64,000 nt of DNA from Sulfopaludibacter sp035606355 (GTDB taxonomy: Bacteria; Acidobacteriota; Terriglobia; Bryobacterales; Bryobacteraceae): assembly GCA_035606355.1 (NCBI GenBank), contig DATNFO010000008.1, forward strand, positions 79,991-143,990, given 5' to 3'. The translations under genes were made by a program, and so were the position numbers. Positions 1 to 8,957 of the stretch are shown here, in pieces. Under the pieces are notes generated by a model. It was not told the DNA's origin, ran no database searches, and worked only from the letters and a program-made list of their open reading frames with translations. The number at the start of each line of letters is the position of its first letter. Position 1 is the stretch's first letter.

Positions 1-96
1 TACACGTTCACTCTGCACGTGAACGGTAAGACCTATGAGCAGAAGGCGAGACTGCTTTCGCGCGCGCCCACGGCCACGCAACATATGGAGCAGTAA
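1..96 (+). CDS. C-terminal end of a cut-off gene
   Basis: Frame 1 is open from the first base to a TAA at 94-96 and encodes 31 residues beginning YTFTLHVNGKTYEQKA. The pattern of alternating hydrophobic residues with an NGKTY turn resembles the last beta-strand of the C-terminal domain of BNR-repeat or sortilin-like glycosyl hydrolases that are frequent in Acidobacteria, but this is only a guess from 20 residues. The rest of the gene lies upstream of the window. The 77-bp gap to the next gene is consistent with a real gene end. Confidence 0.5.
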   Translation, partial: YTFTLHVNGKTYEQKARLLSRAPTATQHMEQ

Positions 97-173
97 CACT
101 TCGAACGGCCAAAAATCGATTGACTCTCCGGATGTATGCGATTACAGTAATTGCACCATCTGGAGGGCTTTTG

Positions 174-3100
174 ATGCTCACTTACTCGCGTGCCGCGCGC
201 CTTGCGGCGACGGTTCTTCTCATGTGTGCCGCCGCTGCTGCGCAGAAGACCAGCGGTGAAATCAGGGGCAACGTCCAGGACCCTGCGAACGCCTTCATAC
301 CGCACGCCAAATTGACGGCGAAGGATACAGCGACCGGCCTTGCCTTCAGTACCGTCTCGGCGGCCGATGGCTCTTACGTCATCCCCAACCTGCAACCCGG
401 CAAATACTCGGTCACCATTACGGCCACCGGCTTTCAGACTGCCGTTCTCGATAACGTCATCGTGGAAACCGGACGCGACACCGAAGTCCCTGTGAAACTC
501 ACCGTCGGCTCCGTCACCGAGACGGTGGAAGTCACCAGTTCCGCCGTCGCGCTGGAGACCACATCCAACCAGGTTGCCACCACCGTTCGCAACGACTACA
601 TCAAGGATCTGCCGATCGACGGCCGCGACGTGCTTCAGTTCGCCACCTTGACTGCGGGCTACACCGCGGGAACGTTCAACGGCCTGTTCCAGGGCGCTTT
701 GAACGTGAGTCTCGACGGCACCAACGTCGGCGATACGCGCTACAAGAGCACGAACGGCTTCGCGTCGCTGGTGCCCCTGCGGTTGGACGCCATCGAAGAG
801 GTCACCGTATCGAGCTCCGGCCTGGAAGCCAATGCGGCCGCGGGCGGCGCAATGGCCATTCAGTTCACCACGCGCCGCGGCACCAGTCATTTTCACGGCA
901 GCGCCTTCGAAGAGGTCCGCAATGATGCCTTCAACGCCACGGACTTTTTCACGAACATGCGTGGCTTGCCCAAGCCGCAGCAGCGGCTGAACGATTTCGG
1001 CGCCAGCCTCGGTGGTCCGCTCAAACTGCCCTTCGGCATCCTCCGCAACAAGCTGTTTTTCTTTGTGAACTATGAGGACGCGCCGGTTCCGGGCGCGAAT
1101 ACCAAGACTGCCACCGTGCTTCTGCCCGGCGCACAGGCGGGCGACTATACATATCGCGGAACGGATGGCGCGCCGCACACCGTCAACGTGCTGTCGCTGG
1201 CCGCCTCCGCCGGATACTCCAGCGCCATCGACCCCACCGTAAAGGCGGCGCTCACTACCATCAACGGCACGCTTGCGAATGGGACCCTGCTGCCCATCAA
1301 CAACAACTTCTTCCAGCAGACCATCAATTGGAAAATTCCGACCGGCTCGCGCAACGAGTACCCCACCGCGCGCCTGGACTATCAGATCACCGATAAAGTG
1401 GCGTATCACGTCGCCTGGAACCTTCGCCATTTCCACCAGGACCCCACCGGACCGTCCTATCCCGGACTGCCCGGCGCATCCGGTGAAAACAAGGAGACGC
1501 ATTACTCGCTCTCTAACGGCGTGGACACCACGTTCACTCCCACCCTGTTCAACTCTTTCAAATTCGGAGTGCAGAGCAGCATTACGGGCTTGAACATTGG
1601 CAATGACATCCACCAGTGGTCGTCTCAAGGCGATCGCGCCATCACCTTCGGCAGCGGCCTTAGCCCGTTCATTCCGAACGCGCACCCGACGATCCGCGGC
1701 AATCCGGCCTTCACTTACTCGGATGAACTGAGCTGGGTCAAAGGAAAGCACACGCTGAAATTCGGCGCGGGCGGCATTTACACCCGCTTCTACGAAAATG
1801 ACTATTACCAGAATGCCGGCATCCTGACTTACTCGCTGGGCGTCGCTACGAACGATCCGATTAATTCGGTGTTCGTCGCGTCAAACTTCCCGGCGATTCA
1901 GTCCACCGGCTTAGGCACGCCCGCGGCGCTCTATGCCACGCTTACCGGCCGCGTAAGTCAAATTCAGGGCTTCCAGAACATCAACGAACAAACCCGCCAG
2001 TACGAAAAATTCGCTCCGCTTGTGTATCGCGAAAACTACTCCTCCTGGGGCGCCTACTTCCAGGATTCCTTCCGCGTCAGCCCGACTCTTACATTGAACT
2101 ATGGCTTGCGCTGGGAGTTCACAGGCGTCATGAACAACACCAACAATACGTTCATGGCTCCGGTAGTGGAAGATCTGCTTGCGCCCTCGAAGGCGCCGTT
2201 CCAGCCGGGCGTCTTCGCGGACATCAATCATGTTCCGGCCATCGCGCAGCGCTCCATTACGTACGCGCCGGACCATATCAATCCCGCGCCGAACTTCGGC
2301 TTCGCCTGGAACCCGCATGTGAGCAGCGGCCTCATGGGTAAGTTGATGGGCGGGAGTCGGACCGTCGTCCGCGGCAGCTACGGGATCGCTTACTTCGATG
2401 AAGGCCTGAACGGGTATTACTGGTCTAACACCAACGCCGGTAACTGGCAGGGCATTTCCGCGTCCCCGGGTTCGGAATTTCCGGCCGGCGCACTTACTTT
2501 GCGCTCGCCCGATCCCACATTCCTGGTTGCGCCGGCGAAGTTCAATCCGCCGTTCACCGAATACCAGTTTGTCTTCCAGGGCTACGATGTAAGCACCACC
2601 GCCGGCAAGTATAACGGCCCGGGGAACCTGCCGACCATGCGCAATCCGTACGTCCAGACATGGAATATCGGAATACAGCGCGAGCTATCGAAAAATACCC
2701 TGCTCGAGGTTCGCTATGTCGGCAATAAGACGACGCATAAGTGGCGCGAATACACGTTACAGGAAGTCAATATCTTCGAAAACGGCTTCCTGCAGGAGTT
2801 CCAGAATGCGCAGCACAACCTCGCGATCAATCAGGCGGCGGGCGTCAGCAGCTTCCAGAATCGCGGACTTGTCGGGCAGGTCGCCCTCCCGATCTTCGAA
2901 GCGGCGTTCGGCGCCAACGGGTCGCAGCCTGTGCTCGCGGCCGGCTCTTCGTGGACCAGCGGCACCTTCATCAACAACCTGCTCCAGGGACAGGCGGGCA
3001 CGCTCGCCGCGACACTACAGGGCCGCAGCAGCCCGACTTATTATTGCCGTATGACCGGAGCCAATTTCGGTCCGTGCGCCGATCGCGGCTACACCTCGCC

Positions 3101-3971
3101 GACTCCCTATCCGATGAACTTCTGGGTGCCGAATCCCTACGTCGCGCAGAACGATAACACGAACGATAACTCCTGGGGTAATTACAACAGCCTTCAGGCG
3201 GAGTTGCATCACCGCTTGCGCGGCGGAATGACTTTCACGGGAACTTACACCTGGTCGCATGCGCTCACCGATATGCCGAATCAATCGAGCGCCAGCGGCA
3301 ACGTTCTGAACTACACCACCATCCGCAGTTTCCGGCTGGATAAAGCGCCCCTGAGTAACGATCGCCGCCATGCGTTCCGGCTGTACGGGACATACGATCT
3401 GCCCTTCGGAAGGGGCCGCCGTTGGGCGATCTCCAATGGCATTCTGGACCGTATCATCGGCGGCTGGCAGATCGGATCGATCGCGACGGTGGTCTCCGGC
3501 GCGGAGAACCTTCTTACCAGCGGATATCGCACCTTCAACAACATCGGCGATGGCGGCGTGGCGCTCAACGGACTGACTGTGGATCAGTTCCGCGGCATGG
3601 TGTTGGAGGCGCCGCGCAACAACCCGGCGGGGCAATTCTCGCTCACGCGCGTCGATCCGTCGCTGTTGAATCCGGACGGCACGGCCAATAGCAAGTACTT
3701 CGCGCCGTGGACCACGCCCGGAACGATCGGTGACCGCATTTATATGCCGGGCGCATGGTTCTGGAGCCTGAACGGGTCGGTGAATAAGGACGTCCGCATC
3801 AGGGAAGGTCTGCGCTTCACGCTGCAGGCCGAATTCCTGAACGTCTTCAACCACCCGGAATTCGATCTGCCGAACATGACTCCCACCAGCTCGACTTTCG
3901 GCCAGGTGACCAGCGTAATGGGCGGCAACGCCCCGCGAAACATCCAGCTCCGCGGCTATCTGCGCTGGTAG
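174..3971 (+). CDS. TonB-dependent receptor, Oar-like, with carboxypeptidase-regulatory-like N-terminal domain
   Basis: Outer-membrane beta-barrel of about 1265 residues predicted to import or bind large substrates such as glycans or peptides using TonB energy; substrate unknown. The first ~24 residues are a signal peptide ending in CAAAAAQ. Residues ~25-120 form a carboxypeptidase-regulatory-like Ig-fold (GEIRGNVQDP, then GSYVIPNLQPGKYSV), followed by a plug (DLPIDGRDVLQFATLTAG) and a long barrel with many aromatic strands ending in the hydrophobic tail RGYLRW. This architecture is the usual acidobacterial Oar-like family. The ATG at 174 is preferred over the upstream ATG at 120 because GGAGGG lies at 162-167 and the signal peptide then starts cleanly. 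The stop codon touches the stop codon of the convergent TPR gene with no bases in between. Confidence 0.92.
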   Translation: MLTYSRAARLAATVLLMCAAAAAQKTSGEIRGNVQDPANAFIPHAKLTAKDTATGLAFSTVSAADGSYVIPNLQPGKYSVTITATGFQTAVLDNVIVETGRDTEVPVKLTVGSVTETVEVTSSAVALETTSNQVATTVRNDYIKDLPIDGRDVLQFATLTAGYTAGTFNGLFQGALNVSLDGTNVGDTRYKSTNGFASLVPLRLDAIEEVTVSSSGLEANAAAGGAMAIQFTTRRGTSHFHGSAFEEVRNDAFNATDFFTNMRGLPKPQQRLNDFGASLGGPLKLPFGILRNKLFFFVNYEDAPVPGANTKTATVLLPGAQAGDYTYRGTDGAPHTVNVLSLAASAGYSSAIDPTVKAALTTINGTLANGTLLPINNNFFQQTINWKIPTGSRNEYPTARLDYQITDKVAYHVAWNLRHFHQDPTGPSYPGLPGASGENKETHYSLSNGVDTTFTPTLFNSFKFGVQSSITGLNIGNDIHQWSSQGDRAITFGSGLSPFIPNAHPTIRGNPAFTYSDELSWVKGKHTLKFGAGGIYTRFYENDYYQNAGILTYSLGVATNDPINSVFVASNFPAIQSTGLGTPAALYATLTGRVSQIQGFQNINEQTRQYEKFAPLVYRENYSSWGAYFQDSFRVSPTLTLNYGLRWEFTGVMNNTNNTFMAPVVEDLLAPSKAPFQPGVFADINHVPAIAQRSITYAPDHINPAPNFGFAWNPHVSSGLMGKLMGGSRTVVRGSYGIAYFDEGLNGYYWSNTNAGNWQGISASPGSEFPAGALTLRSPDPTFLVAPAKFNPPFTEYQFVFQGYDVSTTAGKYNGPGNLPTMRNPYVQTWNIGIQRELSKNTLLEVRYVGNKTTHKWREYTLQEVNIFENGFLQEFQNAQHNLAINQAAGVSSFQNRGLVGQVALPIFEAAFGANGSQPVLAAGSSWTSGTFINNLLQGQAGTLAATLQGRSSPTYYCRMTGANFGPCADRGYTSPTPYPMNFWVPNPYVAQNDNTNDNSWGNYNSLQAELHHRLRGGMTFTGTYTWSHALTDMPNQSSASGNVLNYTTIRSFRLDKAPLSNDRRHAFRLYGTYDLPFGRGRRWAISNGILDRIIGGWQIGSIATVVSGAENLLTSGYRTFNNIGDGGVALNGLTVDQFRGMVLEAPRNNPAGQFSLTRVDPSLLNPDGTANSKYFAPWTTPGTIGDRIYMPGAWFWSLNGSVNKDVRIREGLRFTLQAEFLNVFNHPEFDLPNMTPTSSTFGQVTSVMGGNAPRNIQLRGYLRW

Positions 3972-6035
3972 CTACCTGCCTTCTTTCGCGAGTTTCGCCT
4001 GCGCCTCGTCCAGCTTGCGAGTGACCTTGGCCATCTCTTCGGAATCGACTTCCGTAGGCGCCTGCTTCTTGAACTCGGACACGCTGGCCTGCCATTGCGT
4101 AATCGCGTCTTTCGTGCGGCCCATCTTCGCGTAGACGTCGCCGAGATGGTCGTGCACCGTCGGATCGGGCATCTGCTGAATGGCGCGGATCAACAGCGGC
4201 TCCGCTTCGCTATATTTGCCCTGCCGGTAGTAGACCCACGCCAGACTGTCGAGGTACGCGCCGTTCTCCGGATCGAGCTCAACGGCGCGCTGAAGCATTT
4301 TCGCGGCTTCTTCCAGCCGGACATTGCGATCCGCCAGCATGTAGCCAAGGTAGTTGAGCGCGTTCGGCGAATCGGGATCCACCTCCAGCACCTTTTTGAA
4401 CTCGGCTTCCGCGGCATCGAACTTCTTTTGCCGCTCGAACATAGAGCCGCGCATGAAGTAAACCGCCGACTTTTCCTTGTCGTTCGCGCTGAGCTTCTCG
4501 GCTTCGTCCAGCGCCTTGCCCATTTCCGCCCAGCGCTTGCCCTTCTCATACGTCTGCGCGATCTCCAGGTACATGGTGCGATCAATCGCGTGTGCCTCTT
4601 CGCCTGTCTTTCCCGAAGTGCCGACCAGCGTCTTCATTTCGGCGGCTGCCTGCTCCACCTTGCCCTGATCGGCAAGCACCTGCGCGTGCTCCACAGCCAG
4701 CATCCGGGCGGCCTTGGGATATTTCTTCTGCGCCGATTCGGCTTCCCGCATAGCCTCCGCGTAATCCTTCCCTGCGCGATATGCGTCGATGATCGCGACC
4801 TCGGCGTCCGGGCCGGCATCGGGATCGAGCGTGATCATCTGCTTGAACGTATCGACGGCTTGCGGATACTGTTCGGTAGCCACATAGTCGGCGCCCAGTT
4901 GGCGCAGGAACAGCAGGCGGTTGTTGCGCTCGAATTCGGAGTAGGTGCGCTTGGCCGTACTGTCCAGCAGCGCTTTCAGCACCGTGATCGCCTCGGCGCG
5001 CTTGCCTTCGCGCTCCAGCAGGCCGGCCTCGTCATACCGTACCGCCAGATTATCGGGCTGCATCTGTTTCGCTTTGTTCAGTGCGGCGCGGGCCTTTCCG
5101 AGGTCGCGCGACATGTAAATCTCGGCCAGCTTGAGCTGATATTCGGGATTCTGCGCATCCGCCGCGGCCAATTCGGTATATAGGTGCAGCGCCTCATCCA
5201 GTTGATTGCTTTGCAGCAGATCTTTCGCGAGCTCGCTCGCCATTTGTTCATTGTTCTCGCCGCCGCCCATGCTGAGCGCGCGCTTGAGAACGTCGGCCGC
5301 TTCCTTCGGCTGCTGCAGATCCTCATACGCCTTCGCGAGCGCGGCCAGCGTGCGCTCGTTCGGGTTCTTGTCCGTGATCGCCTTCAGCTTTTCGATAGCC
5401 TGCTTGGTATCGCCGAGGTCGAGATAGAGCAGCGCCAGTCCGGTAAGCGCATCCTGATTCTCCGGATCGATCTTGATCGCCGCGTTGAACGCCTTCTCCG
5501 CTTCCGGCGAATTGTGGGCGTACCCGTACAGCCGCCCGAGCGTCACCCAACTGTCGGCGTCCTTCGGATCCTTCTCAGTGATCTTCTGGTACTGCTCCGT
5601 CGCCTGCTTGAGGAAGTTCTCGTCGATCCGCCCCGTCTGCGTGTTCCCGATCATCCGCGTATAGATGCGGCCCAGCATGCGGCGCGCCGCCAGATTGTCG
5701 GGATTCTGCTTCAGCATATCCTGCGCCTGGTTCATGGCGTCGCGCAGCCTGCCGCTCTGTATGTAGAGGTCCGTAAGTTCTTCGAAGATGATGCCGGCGT
5801 TCGGATCCAGCTTGAGCGCTTCCTGGTAATGCTGAATCGCTTTATTGATATCTTCGCGGCTGCCTTCGGCCTGCCCCAGTTCGTTGTACAGGCGGCCCAT
5901 GGCAAAGTGGTAATAGGCCGACGCTTGATCGGATTCCGGCGCTTTTTGCGCCGCAGTCTGGGAACTGGGTGCCTGCCCAAAGCAGGCGACGGAAATGGCA
6001 GTAGCGAGGAGAAGCGCTTTGACGGAGCGAATCAT
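3972..6035 (-). CDS. Secreted TPR-repeat protein
   Basis: A 687-residue protein with a signal peptide (ending near VACFGQA) followed by tetratricopeptide repeats along nearly the whole length; typical repeat pieces are ALKLDPNAGIIFEELTDLYI, AAIKIDPENQDALTGLALLY and VLEVDPDSPNALNYLGYMLA. TPR arrays are protein-binding scaffolds, here likely periplasmic or outer-membrane attached, since no membrane helix follows the signal. The C-terminal ~25 residues are charged and helical. It is divergent from miaA with about 115 bp between the starts, and convergent with the TonB receptor gene. The long plus-strand frames inside it are antisense shadows. Precise role unknown. Confidence 0.88.
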   Translation of the reverse strand: MIRSVKALLLATAISVACFGQAPSSQTAAQKAPESDQASAYYHFAMGRLYNELGQAEGSREDINKAIQHYQEALKLDPNAGIIFEELTDLYIQSGRLRDAMNQAQDMLKQNPDNLAARRMLGRIYTRMIGNTQTGRIDENFLKQATEQYQKITEKDPKDADSWVTLGRLYGYAHNSPEAEKAFNAAIKIDPENQDALTGLALLYLDLGDTKQAIEKLKAITDKNPNERTLAALAKAYEDLQQPKEAADVLKRALSMGGGENNEQMASELAKDLLQSNQLDEALHLYTELAAADAQNPEYQLKLAEIYMSRDLGKARAALNKAKQMQPDNLAVRYDEAGLLEREGKRAEAITVLKALLDSTAKRTYSEFERNNRLLFLRQLGADYVATEQYPQAVDTFKQMITLDPDAGPDAEVAIIDAYRAGKDYAEAMREAESAQKKYPKAARMLAVEHAQVLADQGKVEQAAAEMKTLVGTSGKTGEEAHAIDRTMYLEIAQTYEKGKRWAEMGKALDEAEKLSANDKEKSAVYFMRGSMFERQKKFDAAEAEFKKVLEVDPDSPNALNYLGYMLADRNVRLEEAAKMLQRAVELDPENGAYLDSLAWVYYRQGKYSEAEPLLIRAIQQMPDPTVHDHLGDVYAKMGRTKDAITQWQASVSEFKKQAPTEVDSEEMAKVTRKLDEAQAKLAKEGR

Positions 6036-6149
6036 GAAGTGTTTACTTTCTTTCGACCGGATGGCGGGCCCAAGAGGTCGAAAATCTCATTTTCATTGTA
6101 TACCGGGGTGTCGGCGCAATCCCTCTCTCTTGGCCCGGACCGTGGCGCG

Positions 6150-7103
6150 ATGGACCCTGTAGCCCCTGACGCACCCGCGCGCCCTTTGGTTGCGGTTGCC
6201 GGGCCCACGGGCTCCGGAAAAAGCGATCTGGCCCTGTTTTTGGCCGAACACCTCAACGGCGAGGTGGTCAATTGCGACTCGCTCCAGGTGTTCCGCCACT
6301 TCGATATCGGTACCGCGAAGCTGCCCGTCGAAGAACGCCGCGGTATTCCGCACCACCTGATCGATATTGCCGATCCTGACGAATTGTTCACCGCCGGCGA
6401 TTACGCGCGGCGTGCTCGTGAGACCCTTGCCGGTATATCGGCGCGCGGCAAACTTCCCGTCATCGCCGGCGGAACCGGTTTTTACCTCCGTGCTTTGTTG
6501 GACGGACTATTCTCCGGTCCGTCACGCGACGAAGCGTTGCGCGACCGGTTGGCCGCCCGGGAAGCGCGCAAGCCGGGCTCGCTGCACGTCCTGCTTCGGC
6601 GCTTCGATGTGCGCACGGCGGCGCGCATTCACCCCAACGACGTCCCAAAGGTCACGCGCGCTCTCGAAGTGTGCCTGCTCACGCGCCGTCCCGCTGCCGA
6701 GTTGTTCGCCGAAGGCCGCGACGCCCTGCAGGGATACCGTACGGTGAAGATCGGGCTGTTCCCCGACCGTGACGAACTATACCCGCGCCTCGACGAACGC
6801 TGCGCCGCAATGTTCGAACACGGCTTGATCGACGAGGTCCGGCATATTCTGTCGCTGGGTTTTGCGCCAACCTGCAAGCCGTTCGAATCGCACGGGTATA
6901 AGCAGGCGCTGCAGTTGATCAATGGCGAGTTATCGCCGCGCGATGCCGTTTTCTATGCGCAGCGAAACACGCGCAACTATGCCAAACGGCAAATCACCTG
7001 GTTCCGCAGAGAGCCAAACCTGCATTGGGTGCGCGATTTTGGGAATACACCGTCCGCTAGAGAGAAAGCTCTCGAGATCGCAAAAACCGCGGAACGTTTT
7101 TAG
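6150..7103 (+). CDS. miaA: tRNA dimethylallyltransferase
   Basis: MiaA transfers the dimethylallyl group of DMAPP to N6 of A37 in tRNAs reading UNN codons, the first step of i6A/ms2i6A formation. The 317-residue product has the P-loop GPTGSGKS at residues 18-25, the DSLQVFRHFDIGTAK segment that binds substrate, GGTGFYLRALLDGL, and the C-terminal RNTRNYAKRQITWFRR signature. Length matches the family. An open frame extends upstream to 5184 but that part is antisense to the TPR gene; the ATG at 6150 places the P-loop at the normal distance from the N-terminus. No hfq or mutL is next to it, unlike in enterobacteria. Confidence 0.95.
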   Translation: MDPVAPDAPARPLVAVAGPTGSGKSDLALFLAEHLNGEVVNCDSLQVFRHFDIGTAKLPVEERRGIPHHLIDIADPDELFTAGDYARRARETLAGISARGKLPVIAGGTGFYLRALLDGLFSGPSRDEALRDRLAAREARKPGSLHVLLRRFDVRTAARIHPNDVPKVTRALEVCLLTRRPAAELFAEGRDALQGYRTVKIGLFPDRDELYPRLDERCAAMFEHGLIDEVRHILSLGFAPTCKPFESHGYKQALQLINGELSPRDAVFYAQRNTRNYAKRQITWFRREPNLHWVRDFGNTPSAREKALEIAKTAERF

Positions 7104-7182
7104 AGTTCGCTCGTAATATCCAGTAACGACAGCCTCGAATGGTAAGTCGCTAAAACAAATAAAGAGTTGTGGGGAGAAATGT

Positions 7183-7515
7183 ATGAATAGCAAATTTATG
7201 CTCGGTTTTGCCGCGCTCGCCCTCGGGGTGGTTGCCAGCGCGAAGACTTACAACATCACGCTCGAAAAATCCGAAGCGGGCACCACGGAGCTCTCCGCGG
7301 GCTCGTACCGGCTGGACGTGAATGGCGATAAAGCAGTCATCAGCAAGGGCAAAGTGAGCGCCGAGAATCCCGTGAAGGTGGAAACGGTCGATCGCAGGTA
7401 CGACAACACCACGGTCAAGTACGCCACCGACGGTGGCAAAATGCGCATTCAGGAGATCCGCATTGGCGGAACGAAAACCAAGCTCGTCTTCACCGAAGCG
7501 ACCCCGCTGCCGTAG
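7183..7515 (+). CDS. Small secreted protein of unknown function
   Basis: A 110-residue protein with a signal peptide (MNSKFMLGFAALALGVVASA) and a mature part of short beta-strands: KTYNITLEKSEAGTTELSAG, YRLDVNGDKAVISKGK, and an ending rich in beta (IRIGGTKTKLVFTEA). The start is well supported by GGGGAG at 7171-7176. The mature part looks like a compact all-beta fold with no cysteines or recognisable catalytic motif. Short secreted proteins of this shape are common in Acidobacteria, but I cannot name a family. It lies between miaA and the next TPR gene on the same strand and probably has its own promoter in the 79-bp AT-richer gap after miaA. Confidence 0.72.
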   Translation: MNSKFMLGFAALALGVVASAKTYNITLEKSEAGTTELSAGSYRLDVNGDKAVISKGKVSAENPVKVETVDRRYDNTTVKYATDGGKMRIQEIRIGGTKTKLVFTEATPLP

Positions 7516-7555
7516 AACTCCGGCGGGGCATTGGCTTGTGCCACACTAAAAGCGA

Positions 7556-8719
7556 ATGCCCCGTTTCCTCCCTGTACTGCTGCTGGTGTGTGCGTCTTTG
7601 CGCGCGCAAACCGCGGTGGTTCTTCCCTTCTTCAATCACTCGGACAGCACGAACCTGGACTGGATCGGCGAGAGCATCTCGGAAAGCGTTCGCGATTCTC
7701 TGGTCAGCGAAGGTCTGCTGGTTCTGAATCGCGAAGACCGTTTGGAGGCTTATCGCCGGCAGTCCCTGCGGCCCGGCGCCGAGTTGACGCACGCATCGGT
7801 GATAAAAATCGGGCAGGCACTGGACGCGTCGACAGTGGTCTACGGCTCTTTCGAGGTCACCGCCGAGCCGGGCAAGGAACCACTGAAGAGTTCGCTGCGC
7901 ATCGACGCGCGCATTGTGGATCTGAAGAATTTGTCGCAGAGCACACCGCTCACCGAAACCGGCGTGCTGGAAGATTTGGCCGCGCTCGAAGCGCACCTGG
8001 GCTGGCAAGTGTTGCAACAACTCGCCCCCAAAACAGCTTCCAGCGAGAAGGATTTTCTTGCGGCCCGTCCTCCTGTCCGCATTGATGCCGTGGAGAATTA
8101 CGTGCGCGGATTGCTGGCCGCGAATCCCGAACAGCGGCGCCGCTTTTTCATGCAGGCCGCGCGACTCGATGAGCACTACTCGCAACCATGTTTTCAGCTT
8201 GGCAAGGCGGCGTGGGAGCAGAAGGACTACAAGTCGGCCGCGAGCTGGCTCCAGCGGGTGGCGCGCAGCGATCCGCGCTACTTCGAAGCGCAGTTTTATC
8301 TCGGGCTGTGCCGCTATCACCAGGGGGATTTTGCCGGCGCAACACAGTCGTTTCAGACCGTCGCAGCGGCCGTGCCGTTGAATGAGGTGTACAACAACCT
8401 CGGCGCAGCACAAGCTCGAGCAGGCCAATCCGCAGCCGCCCTGACGAGTTTCCAAAAGGCGCTCGAAGGCGACGACTCCGACCCCGACTACCATTTCAAT
8501 CTGGGCTACGCCTTGTATCTCGACGGCAAATACGACCAGGCAGTATCGAGCTTCCGAGCCGTCCTGGCCCGCAACCAAACCGACACCGAAGCGACCACCC
8601 TTCTGGGACGAGCGCTCAAGAAGGAACCGGCCGTCCGAGCCGAAGCGCGCGAGCGCCTGAAAACCAACTACGAAGAGACGGCATACCGCGAACTACAGGC
8701 CGAGCTAAAGAAGAAGTAA
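7556..8719 (+). CDS. Secreted TolB-like / TPR protein
   Basis: A 387-residue protein with a short signal peptide (PVLLLVCASLRAQ). Residues ~19-150 resemble the TolB-like N-terminal fold seen in TPR-containing regulators: TAVVLPFFNHSDSTNLDWIG followed by SISESVRDSLVSEGLLVLNR and VVYGSFEV. Residues ~165-385 are TPR repeats (FYLGLCRYHQGDFAGATQSF, VYNNLGAAQARAGQSAAALT, YHFNLGYALYLDGKYDQAV). The family usually acts as a periplasmic scaffold; the exact partner is not visible. It starts 40 bp after the preceding gene, so the two may share a transcript. A repeat pair follows the stop codon. Confidence 0.8.
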   Translation: MPRFLPVLLLVCASLRAQTAVVLPFFNHSDSTNLDWIGESISESVRDSLVSEGLLVLNREDRLEAYRRQSLRPGAELTHASVIKIGQALDASTVVYGSFEVTAEPGKEPLKSSLRIDARIVDLKNLSQSTPLTETGVLEDLAALEAHLGWQVLQQLAPKTASSEKDFLAARPPVRIDAVENYVRGLLAANPEQRRRFFMQAARLDEHYSQPCFQLGKAAWEQKDYKSAASWLQRVARSDPRYFEAQFYLGLCRYHQGDFAGATQSFQTVAAAVPLNEVYNNLGAAQARAGQSAAALTSFQKALEGDDSDPDYHFNLGYALYLDGKYDQAVSSFRAVLARNQTDTEATTLLGRALKKEPAVRAEARERLKTNYEETAYRELQAELKKK

Positions 8720-8740
8720 TCCGTAGCGAGCTGCATCGCG

Positions 8741-8933
8741 ATTCACCACTGAGACGCAGAGGGCGCAGAGAGGACACAGAGAAAACAAACTCACACCGCC
8801 GGGAATCAACCGGCGCAGCGGCATCGCGCTTCACTGCTCCCACTGCCTCCGTCCAAGCCGATTGCAGCGCAAGCCCCCGCGTTTTTTGTTTTCTCTGTGC
8901 CCTCTCTGCGTCCTCCGTGTCTCTGTGGTGAAT
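8741..8933. repeat. Inverted pair of 46-bp dispersed repeats
   Basis: The left arm (8741-8786, begins attcaccactgagacgcag) and right arm (8888-8933, ends ctctgtggtgaat) are reverse complements at 41 of 46 positions and enclose a 101-bp non-coding spacer. The same motif (ttcaccacagagacacagag) recurs at about 34219, 34331 and, inverted and shortened, 34453. It has no ORF and looks like a non-autonomous repeat with inverted ends. It fills the gap between two convergent transcription units, so it might also act as a bidirectional terminator. Confidence 0.8.
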
Positions 8934-8957
8934 TGACACTGCCCCAATCGACGGACC

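Noticed and set aside
33..1751. 572-codon open frame on the minus strand inside the TonB receptor gene
   Set aside because: Antisense shadow of a high-GC gene: Arg/Gly/Val-rich, no domain, and the plus-strand receptor is beyond doubt. The same holds for the long opposite-strand frames at 4095-5183, 24808-25506, 30059-31579 and 60830-61813.
5184..6149. Upstream 322 codons in the miaA frame
   Set aside because: Entirely antisense to the TPR gene and not present in the MiaA family; the P-loop sits at a normal distance from the ATG at 6150.
7502..7528. Hairpin ccccgc...gcgggg at the end of the small secreted protein gene as a terminator
   Set aside because: No T-run follows and the stem overlaps the stop codon; the next gene begins 40 bp later on the same strand.
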